From: Achatina immaculata
Taxonomy: Eukaryota; Mollusca; Gastropoda; Stylommatophora; Achatinidae
Direction: 5' to 3'
Length of the DNA: 64,000 nucleotides
Assembly (NCBI GenBank): GCA_009760885.1
Contig: CM019701.1
Coordinates: 37,556,697-37,620,696, forward strand
Made by a program: the position numbers and the translations under genes. Positions 1 to 11,484 of this stretch are shown here, one piece after another (position 1 is the first letter of the stretch; each line of letters starts with the position of its first letter). The notes beneath the pieces are model-generated. The model saw only the letters and a list, made by a program, of their open reading frames with translations. It was not told the origin of the DNA and searched no databases.

Positions 1-79
1 AGCTTTTCTTACCTTTTATTTAGTACACATGTAGCTGGATTTTATCACAACTTTCATGTAGTGATATAGCATATGTTTA

Positions 80-920
80 TCTTATCTTATATCCTTCCCG
101 TGCCGTTAAACGTCACATAGGGCTCGCAAAGTAGTTCGCCAATTTTTCCTGTCTTCGGCGAGTCTTTCAACCTCATCAAGGGATTTTATGCCTGTTAATT
201 TGGCCTCTCTTAACAATGACCTCTTCAGAGTTTCACGTGGTCTGCCCCTTTTTCTTTGGCCTGTTGTGTTTCACTTGATAGTTTGTTTTGGGATTCTCTG
301 ATTCTTCTCATCACATGACCAACATATGTCTATCTCCTTTTCCTGATCACCCATAAGAATGGTTGTTGTTTGATCATCTGTCTTATCTCTGCATTGTTCT
401 TTAATTCCTTCCACTTGATGCCGAGTATTTTCCTTAGACATTTGTTTTCAAAAGAGTCTAATTTCTTATCCATTTCTTTAGTTGTTTTCCAGATTTCGTA
501 TGCATAAATGAGGATGGATATTACATTTGAATTGAATAATCTTAACTTGGTTTTTGTGCTTATAATATTTGAATGCCATATGCTCTCAAGATTCTTGAAG
601 ATCGATGATACTTTTGAAATTCTAATTCTAACTTCCTTTCTAGTGTCACCATCCTGGTCTATATAGCTGCCAGGGTATGCAAATTCATTGACTTCTTCAA
701 CATCTGTCCCTTCTACGTGTATTTTTCCATTGTGATTAATGGGAAGTTTCATTATATTTGTTTTGTCCTTGTTAATTTCGAGTCCTATTTTGCTTGCCAG
801 TGAAGACAGGCTATCAGTTTTTTCTTGCATAGAATTCACATTGTCACTGATAAGTGTTATGTCATCAGCAAAATCAAGATCTTCTAGTTTGCTCCCATGT
901 ACCCAATCAATACCAGTGGA
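80..920 (-). pseudogene. LINE family A, reverse transcriptase C-terminal half
   Basis: Minus-strand translation gives the second half of an RTE-like non-LTR reverse transcriptase. A FADD catalytic box (LEDLDFADDITLISDN) lies near 868-893, followed by the DGDTRKEVRIRISK thumb region and a RKRRWTYVGHV C-terminal segment that continues in other frames. The copy is broken by frameshifts and stops, and its 5' end is missing beyond about 920. Its 3' end lies near 80-90 with an AT-rich tail (TATCTTATC). Related copies sit at 3270, 6655, 10282, 14090 and 18718. The 278-residue ORF over it runs into the neighbouring element and is not a real gene. Confidence 0.85.
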
Positions 921-1200
921 AGACGACATCCTACCAAAAAGATGGGAATGGATCGGACACACCCTACGGAAATCCACATCCAGCACTACAAGGCAAGCCC
1001 TAACATGGAACCCACAGGGTGAAAGGAGGAGAGGGACACCAAGGAACTCCTGGCGCCGAAGTCTGGACACGGACATCAAAATAATGAACCAGACATGGAG
1101 ACAGTTGGAAAGAGTGGCCCAGGACCGAACTGCCTGGCGAGCTCTTGTTGGCGGCCTATGCTCCACGAGGGGTCAGAGGCATAGATAGATAGAGATAGAT
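921..1200 (+). pseudogene. LINE family B, 3' terminal fragment
   Basis: The plus strand encodes a typical non-LTR C-terminus: RWEWIGHTLRK, then RQALTWNPQGERRRGTPRNS and an AQDRTAWRALVGGLC ending before GQRHR. A stop and an (ATAG)n tail near 1178-1200 follow, as expected for a LINE 3' end with a simple repeat tail. It abuts family A in the opposite orientation, so the two fragments are head to head. The family differs clearly from A in sequence. Confidence 0.8.
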
Positions 1201-1640
1201 GACTGACATCATTAATGGATCATGAGTATGACTGACATCATTAATGGATCGTGGGTGTAACTAGCATCATTAATGGATCGTGGGTAAGCCTGATATTATT
1301 AACGGATTATGGGTGTGACTGACACATTAATGGATCATAGATAATATTGACATTATTAGACCATAGTTTTGACTGACAACCCTAGGGGCCATGGGTATGA
1401 CTGACAACCCTAGGTGTTATTTACAAGACTAACATACTTAGGGGTCATGGGCATTACTGACATCACTAAGGTCATGGATATGACTGATATCACAGGGATC
1501 GTGGGTATAACGGACATAAATAGGAGTTATGACATGACTAACATCACTAGGGAGGCATGGGTATAACTGACATCAGTAGAAATCGTGGGTGTGACTGACA
1601 TCAATTATGGATTATGGGTATCGCTGACAACAGGAAAAAG
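1199..1640 (+). repeat. Degenerate ~30-bp tandem repeat
   Basis: The phrase 'gactgacatcattaatggatc' plus 'gtgggtatgactgacat' recurs about a dozen times with substitutions and indels. Unit length drifts around 28-35 bp, which suggests an old array. Confidence 0.8.
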
Positions 1641-2145
1641 GTAACTAATTCGCGGGAGTATAACTAATATTATCAGAAAATAAATGTTACGGAAACCCGC
1701 AGGTGTCTTCTCTTTCTGAGTCTTACATGTGTTACGGAAGCCCGCAGTCTTCTCTTTTGAGTCTTACATGTTTTCTCCTTGAGCGTTATAGTTCAGCTAC
1801 AAACTGCGGATATACATTAAAATTATTAACCATTTATCACAACGAGTTCAAAAGGCTAAAAAAATATCCACAGAAGTAATAGATGTATATTCATGTCTGT
1901 TTTACCGAAATAACTGCGCTCCTTGTCTCTGAAATATGGTTCAGAAATGAGCAGAATATAGGAAATGTAGTCCAGAAAGGTAAGTCCTATGAAATCCACA
2001 ATGGCCAATTTCTAGTTCACCTCAGAATTCTACAGAATTTTGAAATGGTTATATAATGACCTAAATCTTAGTGAATTTTTTTTCTTTCGCTTTTAGTTCA
2101 GATTATTTTTTTATTGTTTTGTTATATACTTTTATTGTTGTTATT
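1641..2145. other. No gene seen; short 2x duplication
   Basis: AT-rich unique sequence. A ~45-bp stretch (cggaa-cccgcag-tcttctcttt-gagtcttacatg) occurs twice at about 1690-1770. Nothing else is recognisable. Confidence 0.5.
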
Positions 2146-2420
2146 CACCTGGCTTAGCCTAATGGCCTGGCTGGTTGTATGGTTAGTCGTCGGTCTAATA
2201 ATCCGGTGGTGCCGTATTCTAGCAGTCGGGATATTTTTTCTGATGTCATCACACTACAAAGGTACCGGGCTCCACCCATTCTGTAAAATTGGATACCCGA
2301 GAAATCTGGGAAGGTAAATGCTACCTGAGGTGGTACCGGTCACATGACACTTTCACACGGCGAAGGTCTTGGAAATACGGACCACACCGTATCCCCACTA
2401 TGCCTTTTTAACCTTCATCT
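2146..2420 (+). mobile_element. SINE S2 copy (diverged, tRNA-Ser-like head)
   Basis: The body aligns by eye with the better copy at 45322-45600: 'ccgggctccaccca', 'gagaaatctgggaaggtaaatgctacc', 'cacatgacactttcac', 'ggaaatacggaccacaccgtatcccc'. The tRNA-like head near 2180-2230 is badly diverged. Related copies lie at 19089, 27600 (minus), 33633 (minus) and 45322. Confidence 0.75.
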
Positions 2421-2562
2421 CGGTATTGCAGTTTCCGTTACTGAAAATTTTTGTTGATTTATCATCGTGATATCATCACTGTCATTTCCAAAATTGTCCA
2501 CGTTTCTGCCCTCCAAATGATATTAAACATTGTAGATAAACTGGCAGATTAGCAGACAGCCA

Positions 2563-2586
2563 GACAGACAGACAGACAGACAGATA
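2563..2586. repeat. (CAGA)n microsatellite
   Basis: Six near-perfect CAGA units. Confidence 0.9.
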
Positions 2587-2589
2587 CCT

Positions 2590-3165
2590 GAATTTTTTCA
2601 TGTCTGTTAATGCTTATATAAAAGAGATAGAACTGGGGAGAACGAGGGGAGAGATGGGGGCGAGAGTACAGGCCGATATGAAGGAAAGGATTTTTTTTTT
2701 GTGGACGTTTTGGAAGGAAATCGAAGTAAATTTAAAAAACACATTTTGTCAAGGAGGAGATCACTTGAGCAGACTCCCCCAGAAATCGATTTTGATCCCG
2801 TTCAGAGTTTGCTCAGCTTGGAGAAGACTGTTCGCTTGAGCAGGCATCCCGTGGATCTTTATATGCTGGAGAAGTCGTTTTTGTTGCTGTGGGGGCAGTT
2901 TATCTAGAGCTGGGCATGCTGATAAAATGGTTCACTGGCTTCACGGGCTTTTACTTCTTCAGATGAGGAGTCGAGGAAAGATTCTGCGAGGTACACGCCC
3001 CTTAATGGACGTTATGTCATGAATGGTAAGGATGTCGTCGTGACATCTATCTGTCTTCGTCTGAGATGCCCCCTATCTTTAATAGTGAGCCTATGCCATT
3101 TGAAACGTGATTGATGAAGTATTCTTTTTTTTCCCAGTCTTCCTGGAACCGCAGTTCGCAAGCTG
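2590..3165. other. No gene seen
   Basis: Open frames of 60-80 codons here have no recognisable motif and overlap each other in different frames. I see no repeat structure. Confidence 0.4.
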
Positions 3166-3169
3166 GGTG

Positions 3170-4092
3170 TTTTTTTTTTCAGCCCATGGTGTGGAGATGT
3201 TGAGGCAAAGCGTCGTGTCAGCTGAAGAACAGGTCATGGCGACTATTTTTAAGTCCCTGAGTGAAGCTCAAGATGGTGACACCAGGAAGGAAGTTAGAAT
3301 TAAAATTGCAAAAGCAGCACTGACCTTCATGGATCTTGAGAACATATGGCATTCAAAAGTTATAAGTACAAAAACGAAGTTAAGATTATTTAATTCAAAT
3401 GTAATATCCACCCTCATGTATGCATGTGAAAGCTGGAAAACAACTAAAGAAATAGACAAGAAATTAGACTCTTTAAAAAACAAATGCCTAAGGAAAATAC
3501 TCGGTAGAAAGTGGAACGAATTCTAGAACAATGCAGAGATACGACAGATGAGCAAACAACCAGTCTCATGGGTGATCAGGAAAAGAAGATGGACATATGT
3601 CGGTCACGTGACGTAAAGAAACAATCAGAGGACCCCAGAACAAGCTATCAAGTGAAACACAACAGGCCGAAGAAAAAGAGGTCGACCACGTGAAACTCTA
3701 AAGAGGACATTGTTAAGAGAGGCCAGGTCAGTGGACAAAACATCCCTTGGTGAGACTGAAAAACTCGCCAAAGACAGGAAATCTTGGCAAACTACCATGC
3801 GAGCCCTATATGACGCTTAGCGGCACAGGAACGATGTATGATGTAAGATGTAAGAGTGCAATTAAAAAGCGGGGGGGGGGGGGCGGGGCGGGGCGGTGTG
3901 CAATGCTTCTTTAGAAGACTTCCCCACCATAGGGACTATGGCCAACACTGCCACATTAGTCAGAGTAAGCCTGTTAATGTTGGACACCACCGAAGAGGTG
4001 GAGCGGGGCCTTAGTCAGTTATAGTTCGCCAACACTGACGCAAGCATGTCAGCTATAGTTCGCCAACACTGACGCAAGCATGTCAGCTATGG
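3170..4092 (+). mobile_element. Dispersed element X, copy 1 (split by a LINE)
   Basis: Two blocks, 3170-3264 and about 3860-4092, together align by eye with one continuous block at 23398-23700. Shared phrases are 'agtccctgagtg-agct', 'cagtgcttctttgg'/'caatgcttctttag', 'agtcaga-ta-gcctgtta', 'gggccta' and then a short tandem unit containing 'ctgacgcaagcatgtcagct' (2 copies of 33 bp, 4018-4085). The split is caused by a LINE A insertion at about 3268-3855. A poly-G/GGCGG run (3870-3895) marks the right junction. Confidence 0.6.
3268..3855 (+). pseudogene. LINE family A 3' fragment inside element X
   Basis: Plus-strand translation starts at DGDTRKEVRIKIAKAAL and continues through STLMYACESWKTTKE, NKCLRKILGRKWNEF and, after a stop and frameshift, RKRRWTYVGHV and RGRPRETLKRTLLREA to the family's usual end near 'gatgtaagatgtaag'. 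It is 5'-truncated and broken, and comes from the same family as 80-920 on the other strand. Confidence 0.85.
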
Positions 4093-4590
4093 GTCGTTGA
4101 CTGTCACATTAGACAGTTTAATTTGCATCAGAGGTTTCTAATTTTTTTGTTACGATTATGGACACCTTATAGCCAATTATTATTCGCCACTCTCTCGTAG
4201 CTCCCCCCTCCACACCCCCAACTACCACCACTTTCTAATTACAATATTCACACATTGTAGTTTTCCCCATAGTCTAGAACTGATCTGGAGACCGACTTGA
4301 CCACAGTCTGGGAACAGCTTGTGACGGATAAAAGGGATGGGTACTGCAGTAAAACTGGTTCGAATAATAAAGATAGATAGAGGTGTATGGTGCAGTTTTT
4401 CAAGGCAGCAGAGAGAGTAAGCGAGAAAAAACGCATAGAAAATAAGAGAGTAAGATGGGAATGTACAAATGAAAAACATACAGCATCCAATATTTCGGAT
4501 ACAAAGATAAGTTTTTCATTTTCTGTTAGTTATATGTCGTGTTTGTTTGTGTATGTAATCCTCGAAAAAAGCTCACACCGAAATATTTTT
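4093..4590. other. No gene seen
   Basis: Minus-strand ORFs of about 80 codons at 4222-4490 are hydrophobic and low-complexity with no recognised motif. They lie directly downstream of the LINE endonuclease fragment and may be remnants of its linker region. Confidence 0.35.
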
Positions 4591-5990
4591 ATCCCTTCAA
4601 GCTGAACTTTTTACTTCATTGTCTATTTCTTTGTATATTACTTTCGCCAGATCTTTTCCAAGATCCGTCTTTACATTTAACGTGGCTAATTTGGCTGCTA
4701 GTCTTTCATGTATGTACTTCCATGTGTTTTCTGATATCCATGTTTTTCTATTTAGTTGTTTTCCAGTTCAGCACTTGCTTTTTGCTGCTGTGATTATGAC
4801 TGTGCTGTAAGAATGCCATAATTCATTTATACTTATCTCCTCTACTTCACTGAGTGCTGTAGAATGATTGGCAGGTTCCTGATTGAAATTACTGTTTGTG
4901 TTCTCTTCTTATAGGCTGTGGCTGTTTATCTTTCTGTGTACTGATTTCTTGTGTTGGCTTTTCAGTTTTAGTTTTATTTTCCCTATTCACAAATAGTGAT
5001 CACTGTTCACGTCTGCACCCCTATATGCCATTACATCTATCAGAGATGTTCTGTATTGCTTTCTAATTAAAAAAAATGATCTATCTGGTTTCTAGTTCTA
5101 TCATCTGGAGATATCCATGTTGTTTTATGTATCTCTTGGTGTAGAAATATTGTGCCACCAATGACCATGCCCTCTATTAGACATATTTCAATTAATCTTT
5201 CTCCGTTCTGATTTACCATATCAATTCCTTCTTTCCCCATTACTTTTTCGACGTCGGTGTTATCTTTCCGTACCTTAGCGTTGAAGTCCCCATAATAATT
5301 AGGATGTCATGTTTAGGGACTTTGTTAATGATTTTTTTGTAATTGGTGATAGAAATTGTCTTTCACCTCATTATCTGCATTGTTCGTGGGTGCATAACAC
5401 GGTGTGATTGTCATTCTTCTGTGTCTTAGGTTGTATCGTGCTCTTATTATACGACTGTTGACTGGTTCCCAATCTACAAGGCTCTTTGCGGCTACATTTG
5501 ACATAATTATACCTACCCCTTCATGGTGTTTCCTGTCGTCTCTGCCTGAATGTATTACTAACTTAGAATGTTCCGCCGATCTTTTACCTGCTTCTGGCCA
5601 TGGCATTTCACTGATGCCCAGTACGTCTAGGTGGTATCTTTCCATTTCTCTGATTACCTGAGTAGTTTTTTTGTGGTGCTGCCATTGTTCTTACGTTCCA
5701 GAATCCAATCTTTGTCACATGTTTGGGGCCGACGAATGTATTCTTTCGATCTCTGTTTGTGCTCTTCGGAGTTGGCATCCCTGATGCTCGGTTGGTTTCA
5801 TTGCGAGTTTCCATAACAAGTTCTTTTTTCCCCATCTAGAGTCGCCTTTGGATAGGTGCCAGGATAAGGTTGTTAGCCTTATGCACAACTCCCTATACAC
5901 GATATGTGACAGATCAAGCGGAATTCTGTTGATTTGTGCATGCCGGCAAAAGCGTTAAAAAACGCCGCCCATCTTGCACGTCACACCGGA
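4591..5990 (-). pseudogene. LINE family A, 5' end with apurinic-like endonuclease
   Basis: Read on the minus strand, this is the 5' UTR and endonuclease/exonuclease/phosphatase domain of an RTE-type LINE. KIGFWNVRTM lies near 5690-5730, YHLDVLGISE carries the catalytic Glu (near 5610-5640), then VGIIMSN, a DFNA-region remnant, a QIDHF-like box near 5090 and GADVNSDHYL with the catalytic SDH at about 4993-5021. Several frameshifts break it; the longest intact piece is 106 codons (5325-5645). The copy lacks reverse transcriptase. It is the family related to the BCNT/craniofacial-development-protein-2 endonuclease. The same 5' end recurs at 7116-7350, joined there to a family A 3' end. Confidence 0.85.
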
Positions 5991-6129
5991 AGCTAATCTT
6001 ATGCGTATGTTTATATACTTAGTGAAACCACACAAATATAAAACAGTTTTGCTTTTCTTGTTTACTGCATTATCGCTGCATTTTTAAATAAGAACTAAAT
6101 AACCAGAATCTTTCATTTCATTGGCAAAA

Positions 6130-6355
6130 AGTCTTACTGTAGTTTGACTGGTTAACAGTTTTATTGTGGTATGACTGGTTAACACTTTTCTCGTAGTTTG
6201 ACTGGTTAACACTTCTCTTGTAGTTTGATTGGTTAACTGTTTTCTTGTAGCTGATTGGTTAACAGTTTATTTTAGTTTGATTTGGTTAACAGTTTTCTTG
6301 TAGTTTGTTTGGTTAACAGTTTTATTAAAGTTTGACTGACTGACAGTTTTCTTGA
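6130..6355. repeat. ~27-bp minisatellite
   Basis: About eight copies of a unit near 'tagtttgactggttaacagttttcttg', with small indels. Confidence 0.9.
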
Positions 6356-6545
6356 GTTGTCACACTGAGCTCTAAAGCCGAAGATCTTGAAACTGAAGAA
6401 TGGAGTTTGACAGGTAATACTCTGCTATAATTTTTCAAAATTCTCAGAGCTGGCCTATTAAGGAAACGTGAAACTCCATCAGGACTAAGTTGATTACTCT
6501 TCTGGTTGATCAGGATTTGGTAATCGTCAGTAACGTGGGTATAAA

Positions 6546-6606
6546 GACTTTAACTCTCTGTGGTTCTTATGCCCTGACTTTAACTCTCTGTGGTTCTTAT
6601 GCCCTG
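6546..6606. repeat. 30-bp tandem duplication
   Basis: 'gactttaactctctgtggtt' plus 'cttatgccct' occurs twice in direct succession. Confidence 0.9.
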
Positions 6607-6654
6607 AGCGCTACTTCGTTGTCCAGATATAAATATATGCTATCCGCTCTTCAA

Positions 6655-7350
6655 TATCTTCATCTTACATCCTTCCAGGGTCTTTAAACGTCACATGGTG
6701 CTCGCATGGTAGTTCGCTAAGTTTTCCTATTTTCGGCGAGCTTTTCAGCCTCATCAAGGGATGTTATGCCTACTAAACTGGCCTCTCTTAACAATGTCCT
6801 CTTTAGAGTTTCACGTGGTCGACCTCTTTTTATTCGGCATGTTGTGTTCCACTTGATAACTTGTTTTGTGATTCTCTGACTGTTTCTTCTTATCACGTGA
6901 CCGACATATGTCCATCTTCCTTTTTCTGATCACCCATGAGACAGGCTGTTGTTTGCACATCTATCTCATCTCTGCGATGTTCTTAAATTCGTTCCACTTT
7001 ATACCAAGTATTTTCCTTAGGCATATTTGTTTTTCAAAAGAGTCTAATCTGTTGTCGATTTCTTTAGTTGTTTTCCAGCTTTCACATGCATAAATGAGGG
7101 CGGATATTACATTTTGTTGTCTGGGCTTGTTTGAGTTGGTATTCTCGATGCTCGATTGATTGTATTGCGAGTTTCTGTAACAGTTGGTTTTTTTTTTCCA
7201 TCTAGAGGCAACTCTAGGATAAGGTTGTTGGCCTTATGGTCAACTCCCGTTTTAGGATATGTGTCGAGGCAAAAGATTCATACGAAAGCATGTTGGCAAG
7301 AGCGTTAAAGAGCTCCCACCATCTTTTACGGCACCTGGAAGTATATTCTT
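6655..7350 (-). mobile_element. Internally deleted LINE family A copy
   Basis: From 7350 down to about 7116 the minus strand matches the 5' end at 5990-5760, including 'aggataaggttgtt-gccttatg' and 'gcaa-agcgttaaa'. From about 7115 to 6655 it matches the 3' end of family A at 80-560 (KTTKEIDN, NKCLRKILG, RKRRWTYVGHV in broken frames). The endonuclease and most of the reverse transcriptase are missing. This links the 5' and 3' halves seen elsewhere as one family. Confidence 0.75.
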
Positions 7351-7385
7351 CAATATATTCTTTTATTATTATTTTTTTTTTATTT

Positions 7386-7550
7386 CTGGTAGACTTGACC
7401 CTTGATTTGTGACATTTTGTTATCAGGACTTATGATGGATTCTAGTTTGGTAATCTGAGTCTTTCTGGTAGACTTGACTCTTAATCTGTGATATTTTGTT
7501 ACCGGGACTTATGCTGCTGTAGTTGCATTCTAGTTTGGTAATCTCCGTCT
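7386..7550. repeat. ~75-bp direct duplication
   Basis: 'ctggtagacttgac-cttgat' through 'gttatcaggacttatg' and 'ttctagtttggtaatctg' appears twice. Confidence 0.7.
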
Positions 7551-7821
7551 TTCACAACTTAACTCGTCTCCAAAAATCACGAAACTTAAAAGTTTTATTT
7601 CCATATACGCTTCTGTGTCATTTATATATTTTTTTAAAAATTCATCGCGTTTTATTCTCCTTGCTCTTTTCACTGAGTTCTGGCTCATTTAATGATCTCT
7701 CTGTTTTTCCCCCTTTTCGATTCACTTATTTGCTTTCATTTTATGTCATAATGACCTTGACCTAGGGCGCCGACTTTTCCATTTTATAAATGATCTTTGA
7801 AATATTTTCTCCAAATTGGTA

Positions 7822-8012
7822 AGTCTTGTTGTTCGTAGTAAGTCCTGTTGTTCATGTTTAGTCCTGTTGTTCATGTTTAGTCCTGTTGTTCATGTTTAGC
7901 CTTGTTGTTCATGTTTAGTCCTGTTGTTCATGTTTAGTCCTGTTGTTCATGTTTAGCCCTGTTGTTCATGTTTAGTCCTGTTGTTCATGTTTAGTCCTGT
8001 TGTTTGAACTTT
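7822..8012. repeat. 19-bp minisatellite
   Basis: About ten copies of 'gtcctgttgttcatgttta', some with 'gcc' for 'gtc'. The leftmost copies are more diverged. Confidence 0.95.
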
Positions 8013-8104
8013 GTTTCCAGGTTTGGTTTGCTGCTGTAGAATAATTGTATGACACTGATCACAGTGTCTCCCATGTTGTAATGCGAGCGTAGCTGTTGCG
8101 GACT

Positions 8105-8255
8105 CTGTGGACTGTTGTGAACTGATTCACATGTACTGACCTAACAGTTTCCAGCTGTTTCTTATAACTGGTTCACATGTACTGACCTAACAGTTTCCAG
8201 CTGTTTCATATAACTGGTTCACATATATTGACCAACTGTTTCCAACTGTTTCACA
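8105..8255. repeat. ~46-bp tandem repeat, three copies
   Basis: The unit contains 'ttcacatgtactgacctaac' followed by 'agtttccagctgtttc'. Confidence 0.85.
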
Positions 8256-8825
8256 TTAATGTTGAAAGAAAACAGAGGGGGCTGTTCATGACATTTGTTC
8301 TTTCTCGCGATACACAAGAAGCAGTTTTCAGGCAGGGTTGTCTTAAAGCATTATAGGCCTTGGGCAAAGCAGTCCATTAGACTGCATGTCCATGTTGGTC
8401 ACCATTTAACTCGCACAAAGAAAGGTTACGGTGACAGCATATGAATCGTGGGGCCCTGGCCCTTATCCATGCCTTAAGACCATAGTGTGTGTTCTCAACC
8501 ACTATAGTTCTTCCCCTCCCCCCCACACCCTATATCTCTTTCCGCCCCTCTATTCTTTATTCTCTTTCCGTATTTTTTAATTCTCTCTCCCCCCTCTCTC
8601 TCTCTCTCGTTATTTGAATATGTATTCATGTTTCCAATGTCCGCATCGCACTGGCGTTAATCTGATGCCGAATGGTTGCGTGAGCGGAAGCTGAGATGTG
8701 CTAAATGTCAGACAGGATTGTCTGTCCAATTCTTCACTATCATCCTGTGCCACGCCCCCTGGGAAGGTTGACTGCAGTGATCCCTCAAATTGCCCTGTAT
8801 TTTGCTGTCACAATGCGCCCGGCAA
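8256..8825. other. No gene seen; CT-rich patch
   Basis: A pyrimidine-rich stretch lies at 8515-8612, including (CT)n at about 8590-8607. The rest is unremarkable sequence with no usable reading frame. Confidence 0.5.
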
Positions 8826-8827
8826 AG

Positions 8828-9092
8828 CTTAGCCCAGTACATTTTTCTTATATGGTCTACTAGTCCCAGTACATTTTTCTTATATGGTCTACCAGTCCCA
8901 GTACATTTTTCTTATATGGTCTACCAGTCCCAGTACATTTTTCTTATGTGGTCTACTAGTCCCAGTACGTTTTTCTTATGTGCTCTACTAGTCCCAGTAC
9001 ATTTTTCTTATGTGCTCTACTAGTCCCAGTACATTTTTCTTATGTGCTCTACCAGCCCCAGTACATTTTTCTTATGTGGTCTACCAGTCTAT
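8828..9092. repeat. 32-bp minisatellite
   Basis: Eight to nine copies of a unit near 'cccagtacatttttcttata' plus 'tggtctaccagt'. Short ORFs over the array are artefacts of the repeat. Confidence 0.95.
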
Positions 9093-9347
9093 GTCATTTT
9101 TGTTCTTCTCTTTTTCTCTCTAGTATGATTTTTATTACTGTATTATGCCTCTTGATATGGCCGAAATAATTAAACTGCCTGGCTCTTATGTTTTTTCATT
9201 ATTTGTCCTTTTAATTTACTTGGAGTAGGCTTTACTTCTTTCTTTATTTCCTTTTCTTTTCATGGAATTCACTTTGTTCTTCTGTAGACTGTCAGTTCTT
9301 TCCTCTTGTGAAAATGAAATTCGTTTATTTATTTATTTATTTTTTGG

Positions 9348-9349
<2 letters not shown>

Positions 9350-9395
<46 letters not shown>
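9350..9395. repeat. (AT)n microsatellite
   Basis: About 20 TA units directly before a LINE fragment. Confidence 0.9.
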
Positions 9396-9396
<1 letters not shown>

Positions 9397-9665
9397 TACA
9401 AGAACTTAATATTGAAGAAGGTTGGCTAGTAATGAAGATAAGATTAAACAGAAAACTTAAATATTTTGGACACATTAAATGTCATGAGAATTTAAAGAAG
9501 ACAGTCTTGGAAGGGTACATAATGGAAAAAAAGAAAAAAGAGGAAGACCAAGGCGAAGATGGCTGTAAGACATCGTTGATGCATCAGCGGCAGGGCATCT
9601 TGCTTACAACCGAGAGTCCTTACAGGAGAGTTGTTAGAGAGGCAAAGCTCTGCAAGGATTGGCTA
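9396..9665 (+). pseudogene. LINE family C, 3' fragment
   Basis: The C-terminus of an RTE-like reverse transcriptase: RLNRKLKYFGHIKCHENLKK and TVLEGYIMEKK, then frameshifted LTTE and REAKLCKDW. Better copies are at 11485-12205 and 17093-18050. A (CT)n tract follows at 9676-9727. Confidence 0.85.
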
Positions 9666-9675
9666 AATCCAATCC

Positions 9676-9678
9676 TTC

Positions 9679-9728
<50 letters not shown>
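9676..9728. repeat. (CT)n microsatellite
   Basis: Nearly pure CT dinucleotides. Confidence 0.95.
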
Positions 9729-9730
<2 letters not shown>

Positions 9731-10121
9731 CTATCACTCCAGACCTCAATTTAAATTTTCTGTGTTTTGTCGAAAATCTTCGAAAATATAAAGAATTGGG
9801 TAAACGACACTCTCAGCTTTCGACAGATATTGATGATTCTGTACTGAGAATTTTCTGACTTGTGGAATTTGTGATCAGTGTTGCGTGTTATCGCCTTCAC
9901 CTGTAAGTTATAAGCGCTCCGTATTTTTTTTTTACTTCTCTCTGTCTTCAGACACATAAGTGCAGGCAGATGTCAAGATATGTTTTGACATTTTATCAGT
10001 GACATTTTATCATTTTATCAAAACTGCTAAATATTTAAAGCATTAACAAAGCGGATTAAGCTGGCTGTAGGCAGTTTACTTGTATATATTTATAGGTTTT
10101 TTCCTCAATGGGTTACAATAA

Positions 10122-10275
10122 AGGATCATGATTATAATAGTGATTGTGATGGTGATAATGACAATAATGATTATCATGACAGTGGTTATGACGATGATAA
10201 TGACGACAGTGATGGTAATGATTTTGATAATGATTGATAATAATTATAAGAAAGATGATTATAATGGTGGTAGTG
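10122..10275. repeat. Degenerate GATNAT/ATGNTN tract
   Basis: Mixed 'gatgat', 'gataat' and 'gacaat' units. The opposite-strand His/Asn-rich ORF is an artefact of this composition. Confidence 0.8.
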
Positions 10276-10281
10276 TTGGTG

Positions 10282-10605
10282 GTACAAGCAGAGATGAGAC
10301 AGATGAGCAAACCATAACCTGTCTCATGGGTGATCAGAAAAAGAAGATGGACATATGTCGGTCACGTGATAAGAAGAAACAGTCAGAGAATCACAAAACA
10401 AGCTATCAAATGGAGCACAACAGGCCGAAGAAAAAGAGGTCGTCCACGTGAAACTCTAAAGAGAACATTGTTAAGAGAGGCCAGTTTAGTGGGCATAACA
10501 TCCCTTGATGAGGTTGAAAAAGCTCGCCGAAAATAGGGAAACTTGGCGAACTACCATGCGGGCCCTATGTGACGTTTAACGGCGCGGGAAGGATGTAAGA
10601 TGTAA
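10282..10605 (+). pseudogene. LINE family A, 3' fragment
   Basis: KKRWTYVGHVIRRNSQRITK, RGRPRETLKRTLLREA and ITSLDEVEKA are read in one frame at 10330-10536, followed by the family's end 'gacgtttaacggcgcgggaa' and 'gatgtaagatgtaag'. Heavily 5'-truncated. Confidence 0.85.
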
Positions 10606-11484
10606 GTGTTGGTGGTGGTAATGATGATGATGATGTTTCAGCCCCAGGCATTGAATGTGTCCAGACAACAACAGCCTCTCCAGCTGCTACAGAGCACAAA
10701 GGAAAACAGTAAGAGAAATTCTGTGTGTTGGCGTGTGCTATTTGCTTAGCGTCTGAGTACACACATTTGCTGAATATGTCCTGAGTTAAAAAAAAACAAC
10801 TCTTATTTTCTTCTACAGTCTTGTATTATGTGATGGTTTTTTTTAATGTAAAACAGGCATTCGATCGTCAAGTTCTCATCTAAATATCGTCATTCGGTCT
10901 TTATTTACACTGCAACAACATAGAGAGCATCCAAACTGGTGCTATTTCATTGTAAGGGTCAATAGCCGTAATTAGAACTTACTGATTGATCTACGAAGCA
11001 GGAACTATTCTTTATGTTGTTTAGAGAATTAGGTCGTGGCTGCTTTGGTAAACACGGTGGAATTTGAATGCTCTCTCATTAAATGCAGCGGGGAAATCGA
11101 TGGAAGCAGCACTGGTCAAAATGACACGAGCAGATGTGATATTAACAAAGAAGAAAAGAGCAGTCCCTTGGTGAGATGACCGGTGTAGAAACGACAGAGT
11201 AGAATATATGAGAGGCGAAAGGTCAAAATCGTTGATGTTAACTTTTCTAAACACTGGTCTGAAGGAATGTAAACAAGAAGTGTCATCAATATACTTCAGA
11301 AATATGCATTGCAATATGAATTATTATTATTTTATCAAAGTTGGATATGAAATGTTGTATTCAGTGAGCAGTGACCTTATTATGTCTTAACAGAGACTCT
11401 TCCGGGACCTTCAATGCAGCTCCTTCAGTCAGCCTGTCTCTAACCGGACACGTCTGCGTTTTTCTATATTTACTTTGTGTAAGT
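10606..11484. other. No gene seen
   Basis: A short GATGAT run lies at 10620-10635. Otherwise unique sequence whose ORFs of 60-97 codons lack recognised motifs. Confidence 0.45.

Noticed and set aside
330..1166. 278-codon ORF as a host gene
   Set aside because: It crosses the border between two LINE families on opposite strands. Only the reverse transcriptase part is meaningful.
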